The translations under genes were made by a program, and so were the position numbers. Positions 50,243 through 59,468 of a DNA stretch of 64,000 nt are shown piece by piece. The DNA is from Sphingobium limneticum (lineage in GTDB: Bacteria; Pseudomonadota; Alphaproteobacteria; Sphingomonadales; Sphingomonadaceae). The notes beneath the pieces were generated by a model that saw only the letters and a program-made list of their open reading frames with translations, was not told the origin of the DNA and did no database searches. Numbering within the stretch: the first letter of the stretch is position 1; the number at the start of each line of letters is the position of its first letter. The stretch lies in NCBI RefSeq assembly GCF_008710155.1, contig NZ_VYPZ01000002.1:124001-188000 (forward strand), in the 5' to 3' direction.

Positions 50243-51382
50243 ATGAGCATGACCAGCAGCAATGAAGATGTCGTGGCACTGGCCCAGCGCCTGCTGGCCT
50301 GCCCGTCCGTAACCCCTGCCACCGGCGAGGTGTTCGCCGCGTTGGAGGCGATGCTGGTGCCGCGCGGCTTTACCGTGGACCGGTTCGTGGTGGGCGAAGC
50401 GCCTGACGGGCCGGTCGAAAATCTGCTGGCATGGCGCACGACGGGCGCTGGCCCGCATTTCGCCTTTGCCGGGCATCTGGACGTGGTGCCGCCGGGCGCG
50501 GGATGGACCAGCGACCCGTTCGCGCCGGAGATTCGCGGCGACCTGCTTTATGGCCGGGGCGCGGTGGACATGAAGGGGTCGATCGCGGCGTTCGTCGCGG
50601 CGCTGGACGCCCTGCCCGAGGATCTGCCCGGTACGATCAGCCTGATCATCACCGGCGACGAAGAAGGGCCGGCGGTTTACGGCACGCTGGCGCTGATGGA
50701 CCGGATGAAGGCGCGCGACCTGCGCCCGGACCTGTGCCTGGTGGGCGAGCCGACATCGTCGGCGCGGCTGGGCGATGTGGTGAAGATCGGCCGGCGCGGG
50801 TCGGTGAATATGTGGATTCGCGTGGCGGGCGCGCAGGGCCATGTCGCCTACCCCCATCTGGCCGACAATCCGATCCCCAAGCTGGTGCGCATCCTGACGG
50901 CGATCGAGGCGGAGGTGCTGGACGCGGGAACCGACTGGTTCCAGCCCAGCAATATCGAGATTACCGACCTGGAAGTCGGCAATGTCGCGCATAATGTCAT
51001 CCCCGGCGCGGCGACCGCGCGCATCTCCATCCGCTTCAACGACCAGCATACAGGCGCGTCGCTGATCGAGCGGATCAAGGCGATCGCGGCAACCGAAGGC
51101 GGCACGGTGGAAGCCAGGATCAGCGGCGAATCCTTCCTGACGGCGCCGGGTGCGTTCAGCGATCTGGTGAGCGGCGCGATCCGCGATGTGACCGGCGTGG
51201 AGACGGAATTGTCGACCACGGGCGGCACATCGGACGCGCGCTTCCTGTCGCGGATCTGCCCGGTGGTGGAGTTCGGGCTGAATAATGCGACCATGCACAA
51301 GCTGGATGAGGCGGTCGCGGTGCAGGATCTGCGGGATCTGGCGCGGATTTATACGCTGTTGGTGGAACGGGCGCTGGGGTGA
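50243..51382 (+). CDS. dapE: Succinyl-diaminopimelate desuccinylase
   Basis: Zinc peptidase-family enzyme of the lysine/diaminopimelate pathway. The 379-residue product shows FAFAGHLDVVPPG, the bridging Asp in LYGRGAVDMKGSIAAFVAAL, ITGDEEGPA with the catalytic Glu pair, the dimerisation domain with GRRGSVNMWIRVAGAQGHVAYPHLADNP, and STTGGTSDARFL. It works downstream of LysC (738-2003). GCTAAC lies close upstream of the ATG and only a weak AGG precedes it. ATG 50249 is an alternative start. Confidence 0.97.
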   Translation: MSMTSSNEDVVALAQRLLACPSVTPATGEVFAALEAMLVPRGFTVDRFVVGEAPDGPVENLLAWRTTGAGPHFAFAGHLDVVPPGAGWTSDPFAPEIRGDLLYGRGAVDMKGSIAAFVAALDALPEDLPGTISLIITGDEEGPAVYGTLALMDRMKARDLRPDLCLVGEPTSSARLGDVVKIGRRGSVNMWIRVAGAQGHVAYPHLADNPIPKLVRILTAIEAEVLDAGTDWFQPSNIEITDLEVGNVAHNVIPGAATARISIRFNDQHTGASLIERIKAIAATEGGTVEARISGESFLTAPGAFSDLVSGAIRDVTGVETELSTTGGTSDARFLSRICPVVEFGLNNATMHKLDEAVAVQDLRDLARIYTLLVERALG

Positions 51383-51396
51383 GTGGAACGTTGAAC

Positions 51397-51515
51397 GCCC
51401 CTCCCGCAGGCGGGAGGGGCAGCGAGACTTAGGCGCGCAGCGCGTTAGTCGCAGCGGGGTGGGCTGTCACGACGTCCAGCCCACCCCCTAACCCCCTCCC
51501 GTAAACGGGAGGGGG
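51397..51515. repeat. Head-to-head doublet of palindromic repeat units
   Basis: Left hairpin GCCCCTCCCG/CGGGAGGGGC (51397-51420), inner hairpin around GCGCGC/GCGCG, then GCGGGGTGGGCT. The inverse right unit has AGCCCACCCCC and hairpin CCCCCTCCCG/CGGGAGGGGG (51492-51515). It lies between convergent dapE and the GGDEF-EAL gene. Confidence 0.85.
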
Positions 51516-51529
51516 AATAAGAGCATCCC

Positions 51530-53212
51530 CTACCCCACATCCCGAGCCATGGGCCGCCGCGGGGCGAATTGCGCCAGATAGGCCTGCTCCCCCGTCGGGC
51601 GCGCCAGATGATAGCCCTGGAACAGGGTGCAGCCGATGACGCGCAGCACGTCCATCTGCGCTTCGCTTTCGATCCCTTCGACCACCACTTCCATGCCGAG
51701 GCCCTGAATCAGGCCGACGACGGCGGAGCAGATGGTGCGGGCTTCGGCCGAGGTGGCGATGTCGCGGACCAGGCTGCGGTCGATCTTGACCCGGTCGACG
51801 GGCAGTTCCTTCAACCGCGCGAGATTGGAATAGCCGGTGCCGAAATCGTCGATGGCGATGCGCACCCCGTCGCGGCGCAGCGCGCGCAGCTGCTCCAGCA
51901 CGCGCGGCTCCATCTCCATCGCCAGCGATTCGGTGATCTCCAGCTCCAGCATGGAGGGCCGCGCGCCATGGGTGGCGATGGCGTGGCGCAGGCGCAGGAA
52001 GAAGTCGGCCTGCGCCAGTTCGCGGGTGGAAATGTTGATGGCGATGCGCTGATGAATGCCCGCCTGCATCCAGCGTGCCGCCGTCTGGCACACGCGGCCC
52101 ATCACCCAGTCGCCCAGCGCGACGATGGAGCCGCTTTCCTCCGCGATCGGAACGAAGGCACCGGGCATGACTAGTTCCCGTTCGGGATGCGCCCAGCGGA
52201 CCAGCGCTTCGGCGGTGACGGCGCGGCCGGTGGCCACATCGATCTGCGGCTGAAATTCCAGCAGAAATTCGTCCCGCTCCAGCCCGCGCAGCAGGTCGCG
52301 CTCCAGCTCGGCGCGATCCTCCGCCTCCAGCGCCAGCGCGTCGGTGTAGATTTCCGCGCGGCCACGGCCCTGATGCTTGGCATGATACATGGCGATGTCC
52401 GCCGCACGCAGCAGGTCGGCGAGCGTGGCACCATGGTCGGGATAGCAGGCGATGCCGATGGACGCGCCCAATTCCACATGCTGGCTGCCAAGGTCGAACC
52501 GTTCGCCCAGCGCGAACTGGATCGCGCGGGCGATGCGATGCGCCGCCGCCGGGCCGGACAGATGGGGGAAGAACATGGTGAATTCGTCGCCGGCAAGCCG
52601 CCCGATCACGGCATCACCGCCACCGGTACTGACCTGCGCCATCACCACTTCGCGCAGGCGACCGGCGACGCGGGCGAGCAATTGATCGCCCGCCGCATGG
52701 CCCAGCGTGTCGTTGACGCCCTTGAACCCGTCCAGGTCGATGAAGAAGAGGGTGGCGATGCCGTTATCGTCGCGTTCGGCGAGCAGCCGTTCGACCTGCC
52801 GGCAAAAGCTGGTGCGGTTGGCGAGGCCGGTAATCTGGTCGAACAGGGCCAGCGTCTGGACATGGTCGAGATTGGTGCGCACCTGGCTGAACAGGCTTTC
52901 CATCGCAACCGACAGGTCGGGCAATTCCTGGCCGATCTCCGCCGGGACATGCGATTGCAGGTCGCCATGGGCGGCGGACAGCAGCCGCTCCGTGGCAGCG
53001 TCGATGGCGGTGGCGGTGGTGGCGATGGTGCGGCGGGCCGATGCCCAGCTCATCGTGCCGCACAGGATGGCGATGATGAGGGCGCGGCCGACCTGAAGCA
53101 GATCATCCGCCTGCCCCGGCGTATAGCCGAGCACGAGCGACAGGATGAACACCAGCGCCCCCGCGGCGAAGGCGAAGGCAGCAGCGCGGCTTTTCAACGT
53201 CACGCCCTGCAT
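51530..53212 (-). CDS. GGDEF-EAL protein with two N-terminal membrane helices
   Basis: A 560-residue protein. Two hydrophobic helices (about residues 11-29 and 40-57) are followed by a HAMP-like linker and a GGDEF domain. Its signature reads AGDEF (A207-F211), i.e. Ala for the first Gly, with the metal/nucleotide region FFIDLDGFKGVNDTLGH intact. The EAL domain has E335 in TAEALVRW, NISTRELA, LELEITES and DDFGTGYSNLARL. A phosphodiesterase role is likely; cyclase activity is possible, since A-GDEF variants can be active. The gene is single. Confidence 0.94.
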   Translation of the reverse strand: MQGVTLKSRAAAFAFAAGALVFILSLVLGYTPGQADDLLQVGRALIIAILCGTMSWASARRTIATTATAIDAATERLLSAAHGDLQSHVPAEIGQELPDLSVAMESLFSQVRTNLDHVQTLALFDQITGLANRTSFCRQVERLLAERDDNGIATLFFIDLDGFKGVNDTLGHAAGDQLLARVAGRLREVVMAQVSTGGGDAVIGRLAGDEFTMFFPHLSGPAAAHRIARAIQFALGERFDLGSQHVELGASIGIACYPDHGATLADLLRAADIAMYHAKHQGRGRAEIYTDALALEAEDRAELERDLLRGLERDEFLLEFQPQIDVATGRAVTAEALVRWAHPERELVMPGAFVPIAEESGSIVALGDWVMGRVCQTAARWMQAGIHQRIAINISTRELAQADFFLRLRHAIATHGARPSMLELEITESLAMEMEPRVLEQLRALRRDGVRIAIDDFGTGYSNLARLKELPVDRVKIDRSLVRDIATSAEARTICSAVVGLIQGLGMEVVVEGIESEAQMDVLRVIGCTLFQGYHLARPTGEQAYLAQFAPRRPMARDVG

Positions 53213-53307
53213 GTGCCTCCCGCCCGATACCGTTCCGCAGAACCTCCGATCATTGGGATATGAAGGACAGTGGTTAAGAAATGATCAGCGAGTCTGACAA
53301 AAATGGG

Positions 53308-53871
53308 TCATTTTTTGCGGCGCAATATCAAATAGATCGCGCCATCGCCGCCATGGCGCGGGTGGGCGATGCGCACGCTGGCGATGCGATCGGCATAGGG
53401 ACTGGTTTCGAGCCAGTGGCCGATCTCGCCGCGGATGGCGCCGCGTCGCGATGCGGCGCCCGCACCGGCGCTTTTGGGCGGTTTGCCGGTCACGACCAGC
53501 AGCACGCGGACGTCGCGCGTCAGGGCCTGTGCGATCGCCTGGTTAAGGCGGGCATGCGCCATGGACAGGGTGTGACCGTGCAGGTCGATGCTCATGTCCG
53601 GGCTGATCGTGCCGCTACGGATGCGCCGTTCCCAGCCGCTGTCCAGCACGGCGGCGGGGGTGCGGGCGGGCGGTGCGACGATCATCCGGGACGGCGGCGG
53701 CGTTAACCTTGTTTTGCCGGAGCCTTTCACGACCGGGAGGTCGATTAACTCTTCCATGCTGGGCGTGGCAGGCGCGATGACCGCGCGCGCGGTGGGGCGG
53801 AGCGGCCTGACCGTCCGGGCAAGCGCGGTCCAGAGCGCTTGTTCGTCATTGGACAGCCGCCGCCGGGCCAT
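53308..53871 (-). CDS. Smr domain protein
   Basis: The 187-residue product has a disordered, Pro-rich first half and a C-terminal Smr domain: SIDLHGHTLSMAHARLNQAI with the LDLHG-type motif, VLLVVTGKPPKS in place of the usual TGKG, and IASVRIAHPRHGGDGAIYLIL. Smr domains cleave or bind nicked/branched DNA or RNA. It is the last gene of the Tim44-mltA-smr group, 3 nt after mltA. Confidence 0.93.
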   Translation of the reverse strand: MARRRLSNDEQALWTALARTVRPLRPTARAVIAPATPSMEELIDLPVVKGSGKTRLTPPPSRMIVAPPARTPAAVLDSGWERRIRSGTISPDMSIDLHGHTLSMAHARLNQAIAQALTRDVRVLLVVTGKPPKSAGAGAASRRGAIRGEIGHWLETSPYADRIASVRIAHPRHGGDGAIYLILRRKK

Positions 53872-53874
53872 GGG

Positions 53875-55137
53875 TCAGGGCTTGGCGAGGCGGGCCGCCG
53901 ATCCGATCGGCAACAGGATGAGCGCGCTGCCGCGCCCCGACATGCCGCCGGCAATGCCGCGCGCCCGCGCACCTGCACCCCAGAAACTGTCGAAGCGGTT
54001 GGCACCCTTGATCGCGCCGCCAGTATCCTGCGCGATCCAGATGCCATTGGGTTCGGCCCGGTCGAGCGACAGCAGCACCGGCGCGCCCAAGGGGATGAAT
54101 TTGGGATCGGCGGCAACGGTCGCCTCCGCCGTCACCGGGACGCCGAGCGCACCCAGCGGGCCGGCGCCGGTCAGTTCGCGGAAGAAGACGAAGCTTTTGT
54201 TTTCGTTCATGATCGCTGCGCCTTCGGCCGGATGGGCGCGCAGATATTGCATGATGTCCTGCATCGAGCCGGCCTGGATCAGCCCGCGATCCTTCATCAG
54301 CTTGCCGATGCCGGTATAGTCGCGGCCATTCTGCCCATCATAGCCGATGCGCATGACGCCACCGTCGGGCAGGTTCAGCCGGCCGCTGCCCTGCACCTGA
54401 AGGAAGAAGAATTCCACCGGATCGGCGGCATAGGCCAATTCCAGACCCCGGCCGGCGAGCGTGCCCGACACGATCTGGCTGCGATCGTCGAAAGGCACGA
54501 ACTTGGTGCCGTTCACCTTGCCGCGAATGGTGCGGCCTTTCAGGCTGTCGCTGAACTGGCCGAGATCGACGTCGATCAGGTCGGTCGGGCGGCGGTAAAT
54601 GGGGACGTCGTAACCGGCCTGGCGGGTGCGCGACCCGCTGATTTCCGGTTCATAATAGCCGGTGACGAAGGCCGTGCCGTCGCCCACCTGCACCGCTTCG
54701 AAATAGCGGGAGAAAAATTCGCTGGCGGACGCTTCGGGCCAGCTGGAGGCGGCGGCGCAGGCATTGTTCCAGTCGGACCCCTTGGTCAGGCCACTGGCGT
54801 CGGTGCGCCGCATCAGCGTCGGGCAGGAAATGCGGAAGGCCTGAAGCGCGAGGCGGGAGCGTTCGCCCGAGGGAATGAGGCTGGCGATATCCGGGCCGCG
54901 CGTGACGCCAAGGCCGGCGGCCGTCGCCTTGTCGAGCGCGGGGTCAGCGGGCAGATCGACCGGCAGGGTCGGGCGCGGCGTGGCGGGAACGGGACGGGTC
55001 GCCTCCCCACTCGATCCGCCACCAGACGCCGGGCGCGTGGGCGCGGGACCACCGGCGGACGGCGGAATGACGCCACCCGCGCAGGCGGACAGCATCAGCG
55101 CCGCAAGCAGCGCTGCCCCCGACTGACGCGCGATCAT
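53875..55137 (-). CDS. mltA: Membrane-bound lytic murein transglycosylase A (MltA)
   Basis: The 420-residue product has an export signal and lipobox-like segment (AALLAALMLSACAGG). The MltA domain follows: FVTGYYEPEISGSRTRQAGYDVPIYRRP, RAxI-type FVPFDDRSQI, VEFFFLQVQGSGRLNLPDGGVMRIGYDGQNGRDYTGIGK, and the 3D domain with QDTGGAIKGANRFDSFWGAG. It cleaves glycan strands to 1,6-anhydromuropeptides. The ATG overlaps the Tim44 stop by 4 nt. Confidence 0.96.
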   Translation of the reverse strand: MIARQSGAALLAALMLSACAGGVIPPSAGGPAPTRPASGGGSSGEATRPVPATPRPTLPVDLPADPALDKATAAGLGVTRGPDIASLIPSGERSRLALQAFRISCPTLMRRTDASGLTKGSDWNNACAAASSWPEASASEFFSRYFEAVQVGDGTAFVTGYYEPEISGSRTRQAGYDVPIYRRPTDLIDVDLGQFSDSLKGRTIRGKVNGTKFVPFDDRSQIVSGTLAGRGLELAYAADPVEFFFLQVQGSGRLNLPDGGVMRIGYDGQNGRDYTGIGKLMKDRGLIQAGSMQDIMQYLRAHPAEGAAIMNENKSFVFFRELTGAGPLGALGVPVTAEATVAADPKFIPLGAPVLLSLDRAEPNGIWIAQDTGGAIKGANRFDSFWGAGARARGIAGGMSGRGSALILLPIGSAARLAKP

Positions 55138-55790
55138 GCCGCTTCGTCGGTTTCGCTGAGCTTCCAGTTGGGATCGGCGCTGCGAATATCGCGGGTGAAG
55201 GTCCAGATATCCTTGGTACCCACCGCATCGGTCAGCGAGCCGGCGACGACATTGCCGTCCTTGTCGCGGGTGACGGCGGCGATATCCGCTTCGAAACGCA
55301 GGGCGACTTCGGCGATACGGCCATTGACCGAGGCTTCGACGATCTGCGCCTTTTCGATGCGGACCAGACGGTTGTCGAGGACATGGCCGTCAACTTCGCG
55401 CGCCGCGATCGATTCTTCGAAGGAGGCGCGGACATCATCGTCGCACAGCCAGGCCAGTTCGTCGCGGTCGCCGCGCCAGAAGGCCTCCAGCACCATCTTG
55501 TAAGCGCTTTTGGCGCCTTCCACGAATTGCGGCACATCGAAATTACGATCGCTGGCGATCAGGGCGCGCACGTCATTTTCGGCGCCGGGGCCGATCAGCC
55601 CTTCGGCCAGACGGACCGAATCGCCGCTGTTCTGCGATGCCGGGCCGGGTTGCAGCACCGTCACCTTGGCGCGTTCATCGGCGGGGCGCGGCGCAGGCTC
55701 CTGCTCGTGGCCGGTGCGCTTGCCCAGCACGGAATAGAGCCGCAGCGCCAGAAAACCGGCGATCATGGCGAGGATGACGATCACATACAC
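55134..55790 (-). CDS. Tim44-like domain protein (bacterial TimA)
   Basis: The 218-residue product has one N-terminal membrane helix (VIVILAMIAGFLALRLYSVLG). A Pro-rich linker and a Tim44/TolA-like alpha-beta domain follow: FDVPQFVEGAKSAYKMVLEAFWRGDRDELAWLCDDDVRASFEESIAAREVDGHVLDNRLVRIEKAQIVEA ... DIWTFTRDIRSADPNWKLSET. It is the alphaproteobacterial relative of mitochondrial Tim44; its bacterial role is not settled. The start is GTG 55790. It is divergent from secB, the conserved arrangement. Confidence 0.93.
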   Translation of the reverse strand: MYVIVILAMIAGFLALRLYSVLGKRTGHEQEPAPRPADERAKVTVLQPGPASQNSGDSVRLAEGLIGPGAENDVRALIASDRNFDVPQFVEGAKSAYKMVLEAFWRGDRDELAWLCDDDVRASFEESIAAREVDGHVLDNRLVRIEKAQIVEASVNGRIAEVALRFEADIAAVTRDKDGNVVAGSLTDAVGTKDIWTFTRDIRSADPNWKLSETDEAA

Positions 55791-55992
55791 GGAAGGCTAT
55801 ACCCTTTTGCGTGGGATAATGTTCCGGCCAACATAGGCATGTTTGCACGCAACTTCAAATAGGGGCTTATCCATTAGGGCAGCAAAGCCCCCAGCGCCGC
55901 CATTGCCCTGTCGGAAAGCCCCTGCTAAGCGCGCGGGTCGAGATATTCGGCGGCTTCCCGCCGCCGGACCAGAGGAAAGTCAAGGGAAGAGC

Positions 55993-56493
55993 ATGGCCGA
56001 CGAAACGGACCACATCACCACGAACCTGGGCAATGGCGCCGACACCGCGCCGCAGATCGCCCTGATCAGCCAATATGTGAAGGATCTGTCGTTCGAAAAT
56101 CCGAACGCGCCGGCGGTATATCAGTGGCAGGACCAGCCGCAGATCGACGTGCAGTTCAACATCGGCGCCGAACGCGTCGCTGACGACGTGCTGGAAATCG
56201 CGCTGAAGATCGACGTGAAGGCGATCGCGCCGCAGGGCACCGCCTTTGCCGTGGAACTGCTTTATGCCGCGCTGTTCGGCATGCGCAACGTGCCCGAAGA
56301 TCAGGTTCAGCCCTTCATGCTGGCCGAAGCGCCGCGCCTCATCTTCCCCTTCGCCCGCCGCGTGCTGGCCGACGCGATCCGCGACGGCGGCTTCCCGCCG
56401 CTGCTGCTCGACCCGATCGACTTCGGCTCGCTCTACCTGCAGCAGGCCGAGCAGATGCAGCAGACCGCAGGCGAACCGGCCGGTCACGCCTGA
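55993..56493 (+). CDS. secB: Protein-export chaperone SecB
   Basis: The 166-residue product has the SecB pattern: PQIALISQYVKDLSFENPNAP, then ALKIDVKA, FAVELLYAALFGM, and the client-binding and SecA-facing region PRLIFPFARRVLADAIRDGGFPPLLLDPIDFGSLYLQQ. It keeps pre-proteins unfolded for SecA. ATG 55993 follows AAGGGAAGAG. A palindromic doublet follows the gene. Confidence 0.98.
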   Translation: MADETDHITTNLGNGADTAPQIALISQYVKDLSFENPNAPAVYQWQDQPQIDVQFNIGAERVADDVLEIALKIDVKAIAPQGTAFAVELLYAALFGMRNVPEDQVQPFMLAEAPRLIFPFARRVLADAIRDGGFPPLLLDPIDFGSLYLQQAEQMQQTAGEPAGHA

Positions 56494-56519
56494 TAATTTG
56501 GTGATGGTGGCTGGCCTTC

Positions 56520-56628
56520 TTAAGCCCCTCCCCTTCAGGGGAGGGGTACGGGGTGGGGGCCATCCTCTTGGTACAGTGCGTGGGGCACTCCCCCACCCCA
56601 ACCCCTCCCCTGAAGGGGAGGGGCTAAG
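56520..56628. repeat. Head-to-head doublet of palindromic repeat units
   Basis: Left hairpin CCCCTCCCC-TTCA-GGGGAGGGG (56525-56546) plus TACGGGGTGGGGG. The inverse right unit has CCCCCACCCCAA and hairpin CCCCTCCCC-TGAA-GGGGAGGGG (56602-56623). Outer flanks TTAAG/CTAAGG are also inverted. Its right end supplies the AAGGA that precedes the murJ start codon. Confidence 0.85.
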
Positions 56629-56637
56629 GATGGTCCC

Positions 56638-58227
56638 ATGAAACTCGTTCGCGCCCTTGGCTCCGTCGGTGGGCTGACGCTCGCCAGCCGGGTGCTGGCG
56701 CTGGTGCGCGATTCGCTGGCGGCGCGCTATGTCGGCGCGGGCTTTGCGTCGGATGCGTTCAACGGCGTCGCCTTCCGCCTGCCCAACATGTTTCGCGCGC
56801 TCTTTGCCGAGGGCGCCTTTTCCGCCGCCTTCATCCCGCTGTTCAACAAGAAGGCGGCGGGCGAAGGCGGACTGCCCGCCGGTTATGATTTTGCCGAGCG
56901 GGCGCTGGCGGTGCTGCTGCCGGTCCTGATCCTGTTCACCGCCATATTGATCGCCGCCGCCTGGCCGATCACCTGGGCGCTTTCGGGCGGCTTTGCACGG
57001 CAGAACCCGACGGCGGATCAATTCGCCTTCGCCGTCACCCTGTCGCGCATCACCATTCCCTATCTGGCGCTGATCAGCCTCGCTTCGCTGCTGGGCGGTA
57101 TCCTCAATTCGCTCGACAAATTCTGGGTCAATGCCGCCGCGCCCATCCTGCTGAACGTCGCGATGATCGCGGGGCTGTGGTTCTTCCACGGCGCCGACGA
57201 ATATGAGACGGCGCGGGTGCAGGCCATGTCGGTGACGATCGGCGGCGCGCTGCAACTGCTCTGGCTGATCTGGGCGTGCAAGCGGTCGGGCGTGTCGATG
57301 AAACTGAAACGCCCGCGGCTGGATGGCGACGTGCGCGAATTGCTGCGCAAGATCTTGCCCGCCGCCGCCGGCGCGGGCGCCTCGCAGATCAATTTGCTGA
57401 TCTCCACCGCTTTGTCCGGCTGGCTGCTGGCCTCCGGCTCCATCACCTATATTTATTATGCCGACCGGTTGAATCAGTTGCCGCTGGGCCTGATCGGCAT
57501 CGGCCTCGGCACCATATTGCTCCCCACCATTTCGCGCATGCTGTCCAAGGGGCAGGAGGCCGAGGCGATGGAGACGCAGAATCGCGGCATCGAACTGGCG
57601 CTGTTCCTGACGCTGCCGGCGACCGTCGCCTTTCTGGTCGTGGCCGAACCGATCGTGCGGGGGCTGTTCCAATATGGCCGCTTCACGCCGGAAGATGCGA
57701 TGCGCTGCGGCTGGGCCCTGTCGGCCTTCTCGATCGGCCTGCCCAGCTACGTCCTCGTCAAGGTATTGACGCCGGGCTATTATGCGCGCGGCGACACGAA
57801 GACGCCGGTGCGCTATGCCATGCTGTCCATCCTCATCAACATCGTCGGCAACCTGACCATGATTCCGACGCTTGCCCGTTTCGGATTGGGCCATGTCGCC
57901 CCGCCGCTGGCGACGGCTTTGTCCTCCACCATCAATGTCGCGATGCTCTATACCACGCTGGTGAAGCGCGGCCATTTCGCGGCCGATGAGGGGCTGCGGC
58001 GCCGCCTGCCCCGGCTGGCGATCGCCGCGCTCATCATGGGCGTGGCGCTGTGGGCGGGCGAGGATCTGCTTGATCCCTGGCTGACCGGCGCGATGGTGCA
58101 GCGCTATGCCGCGCTGGCCGTGCTGGTGGGTGCTGGCGTGGCGCTTTACGGGCTGGCGTCCGTCGTCACGGGGGCCTATCGGCTGTCCGACATCAAGGCG
58201 CTGATGCGCCGCAAACATGCAAACTGA
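56638..58227 (+). CDS. murJ: Lipid II flippase MurJ
   Basis: The 529-residue membrane protein of about 14 helices matches MurJ: LGSVGGLTLASRVLALVRDSLAARYVGAGFASDAFNGVAFRLPNMFRALFAEGAFSAAFIPLF at the start, then GAGASQINLLISTALSGWL, YYADRLNQLPLGLIGIGLGTILLPTISRM, and LVKVLTPGYYARGDTKTPV. It flips lipid II for peptidoglycan. The gene is 18 nt from trpS. Confidence 0.97.
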   Translation: MKLVRALGSVGGLTLASRVLALVRDSLAARYVGAGFASDAFNGVAFRLPNMFRALFAEGAFSAAFIPLFNKKAAGEGGLPAGYDFAERALAVLLPVLILFTAILIAAAWPITWALSGGFARQNPTADQFAFAVTLSRITIPYLALISLASLLGGILNSLDKFWVNAAAPILLNVAMIAGLWFFHGADEYETARVQAMSVTIGGALQLLWLIWACKRSGVSMKLKRPRLDGDVRELLRKILPAAAGAGASQINLLISTALSGWLLASGSITYIYYADRLNQLPLGLIGIGLGTILLPTISRMLSKGQEAEAMETQNRGIELALFLTLPATVAFLVVAEPIVRGLFQYGRFTPEDAMRCGWALSAFSIGLPSYVLVKVLTPGYYARGDTKTPVRYAMLSILINIVGNLTMIPTLARFGLGHVAPPLATALSSTINVAMLYTTLVKRGHFAADEGLRRRLPRLAIAALIMGVALWAGEDLLDPWLTGAMVQRYAALAVLVGAGVALYGLASVVTGAYRLSDIKALMRRKHAN

Positions 58228-58245
58228 AGAAGAACGGATCTCCTA

Positions 58246-59250
58246 ATGCGCGTCCTTTCCGGCATCCAGCCCACCGGCAATCTGCACCTTGGCAATTATC
58301 TGGGCGCGATCCGCAATTGGGTGCGGATGCAGGATGAGATGGACGCGGATAGCCAGTGCTTCTTTTTCCTGGCCGACATGCACAGCATCACCGTGCATGA
58401 AGGGCGCGAGCAGCGCATCCGCAACGTGCGCGACATGGCCGCCGCTTTGGTGGCCGCCGGGATCGACCCGGATCGCAGCGTGCTGTTCAATCAGGCGCGC
58501 GTGCCGGCCCATGCCGAGCTGTGCTGGTTGCTGAACGGCACGGCGCGCATCGGCTGGCTGAACCGCATGACGCAGTTCAAGGACAAGGCGGGCAAGGATC
58601 GCGAGGGCGCCTCGGTCGGCCTGTTCGTCTATCCGGTGCTGCAAGCCGCCGACATCCTGATCTACAACGCCACCCATGTCCCGGTGGGCGAGGATCAGAA
58701 GCAGCATCTGGAATTGTGCCGCGACATCGCGACCAAGTTCAACACCGACTTCGGTGTCGACCTCTTCACCCTGCCCGCCCCGATCATCCCCAAGGAATCG
58801 GCGCGCATCATGTCGCTGCGCGACGGCACGGCGAAAATGTCGAAGTCCGACCCCAGCGACATGAGCCGCATCAACCTGACCGACGATGACGATGCGATCA
58901 TGGCCAAGGTGAAGAAGGCCAAGAGCGATCAGGAATTGCTGCCCGAAACGGCCGAGGGCCTGACCGGTCGCCCGGAAGCCAGCAATCTGGTCGGCATATT
59001 GGCCACGCTGACCGGGCGGACGACCGATGCGGTCTGCGCCGAATTTGCGGGCAAGGGTTTCGGCGCGTTCAAGCCGGCGCTGGGCGAGGTGCTGGTGGAA
59101 ACGCTGCGCCCGATTCGCCAGCGCTTCCTGGAGCTGCGTACCGAAGATGCCGCGCTCGACGCGATCCTGGACAAGGGCGCGGCCAAGGCGGCGGCGGCGG
59201 CGGAGCCGACACTGCGCGCGGCCTATGATGCGATGGGTCTGATGCGCTAA
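58246..59250 (+). CDS. trpS: Tryptophanyl-tRNA synthetase
   Basis: Class I synthetase, 334 residues. SGIQPTGNLHLGNYLGAI holds the HIGH-type motif as HLGN, and AKMSKSDPSD (about 196-205) holds KMSKS. VGEDQKQHLELCRDIA is the Trp-binding region. It is probably cotranscribed with murJ, the usual alphaproteobacterial order. Confidence 0.98.
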   Translation: MRVLSGIQPTGNLHLGNYLGAIRNWVRMQDEMDADSQCFFFLADMHSITVHEGREQRIRNVRDMAAALVAAGIDPDRSVLFNQARVPAHAELCWLLNGTARIGWLNRMTQFKDKAGKDREGASVGLFVYPVLQAADILIYNATHVPVGEDQKQHLELCRDIATKFNTDFGVDLFTLPAPIIPKESARIMSLRDGTAKMSKSDPSDMSRINLTDDDDAIMAKVKKAKSDQELLPETAEGLTGRPEASNLVGILATLTGRTTDAVCAEFAGKGFGAFKPALGEVLVETLRPIRQRFLELRTEDAALDAILDKGAAKAAAAAEPTLRAAYDAMGLMR

Positions 59251-59468
59251 CCCGCGACTGATGCGCCAAAGTCACAGGGGCTGTCCGAAAGGATGGCCCC
59301 TTTTCTTTGGGGTACGGAATAGCCATCTCCGCAGCGTCGTAAGTGTGAGAACATGGTTTTGCGCCCGTTCGATGGGTTCGCGCGTTCAAACGATGTTCAG
59401 TTGCGTTTTGCTATGACAGGGCGCAAAGATGGTCGCAGGCGGGTTCGCCTGAAATAGGACGTAAAAAC

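Noticed and set aside
50168-51298. In-frame upstream extension of the S66 carboxypeptidase by about 375 codons
   Set aside because: The extension is antisense to dapE, and a ribosome binding site plus signal peptide mark the start at 50167.
55867-58218. Long minus-strand open frame (about 780 codons) across secB and murJ
   Set aside because: Antisense of two well-supported genes and of a palindromic repeat; low-complexity Arg/Gln/Gly composition and no domain.
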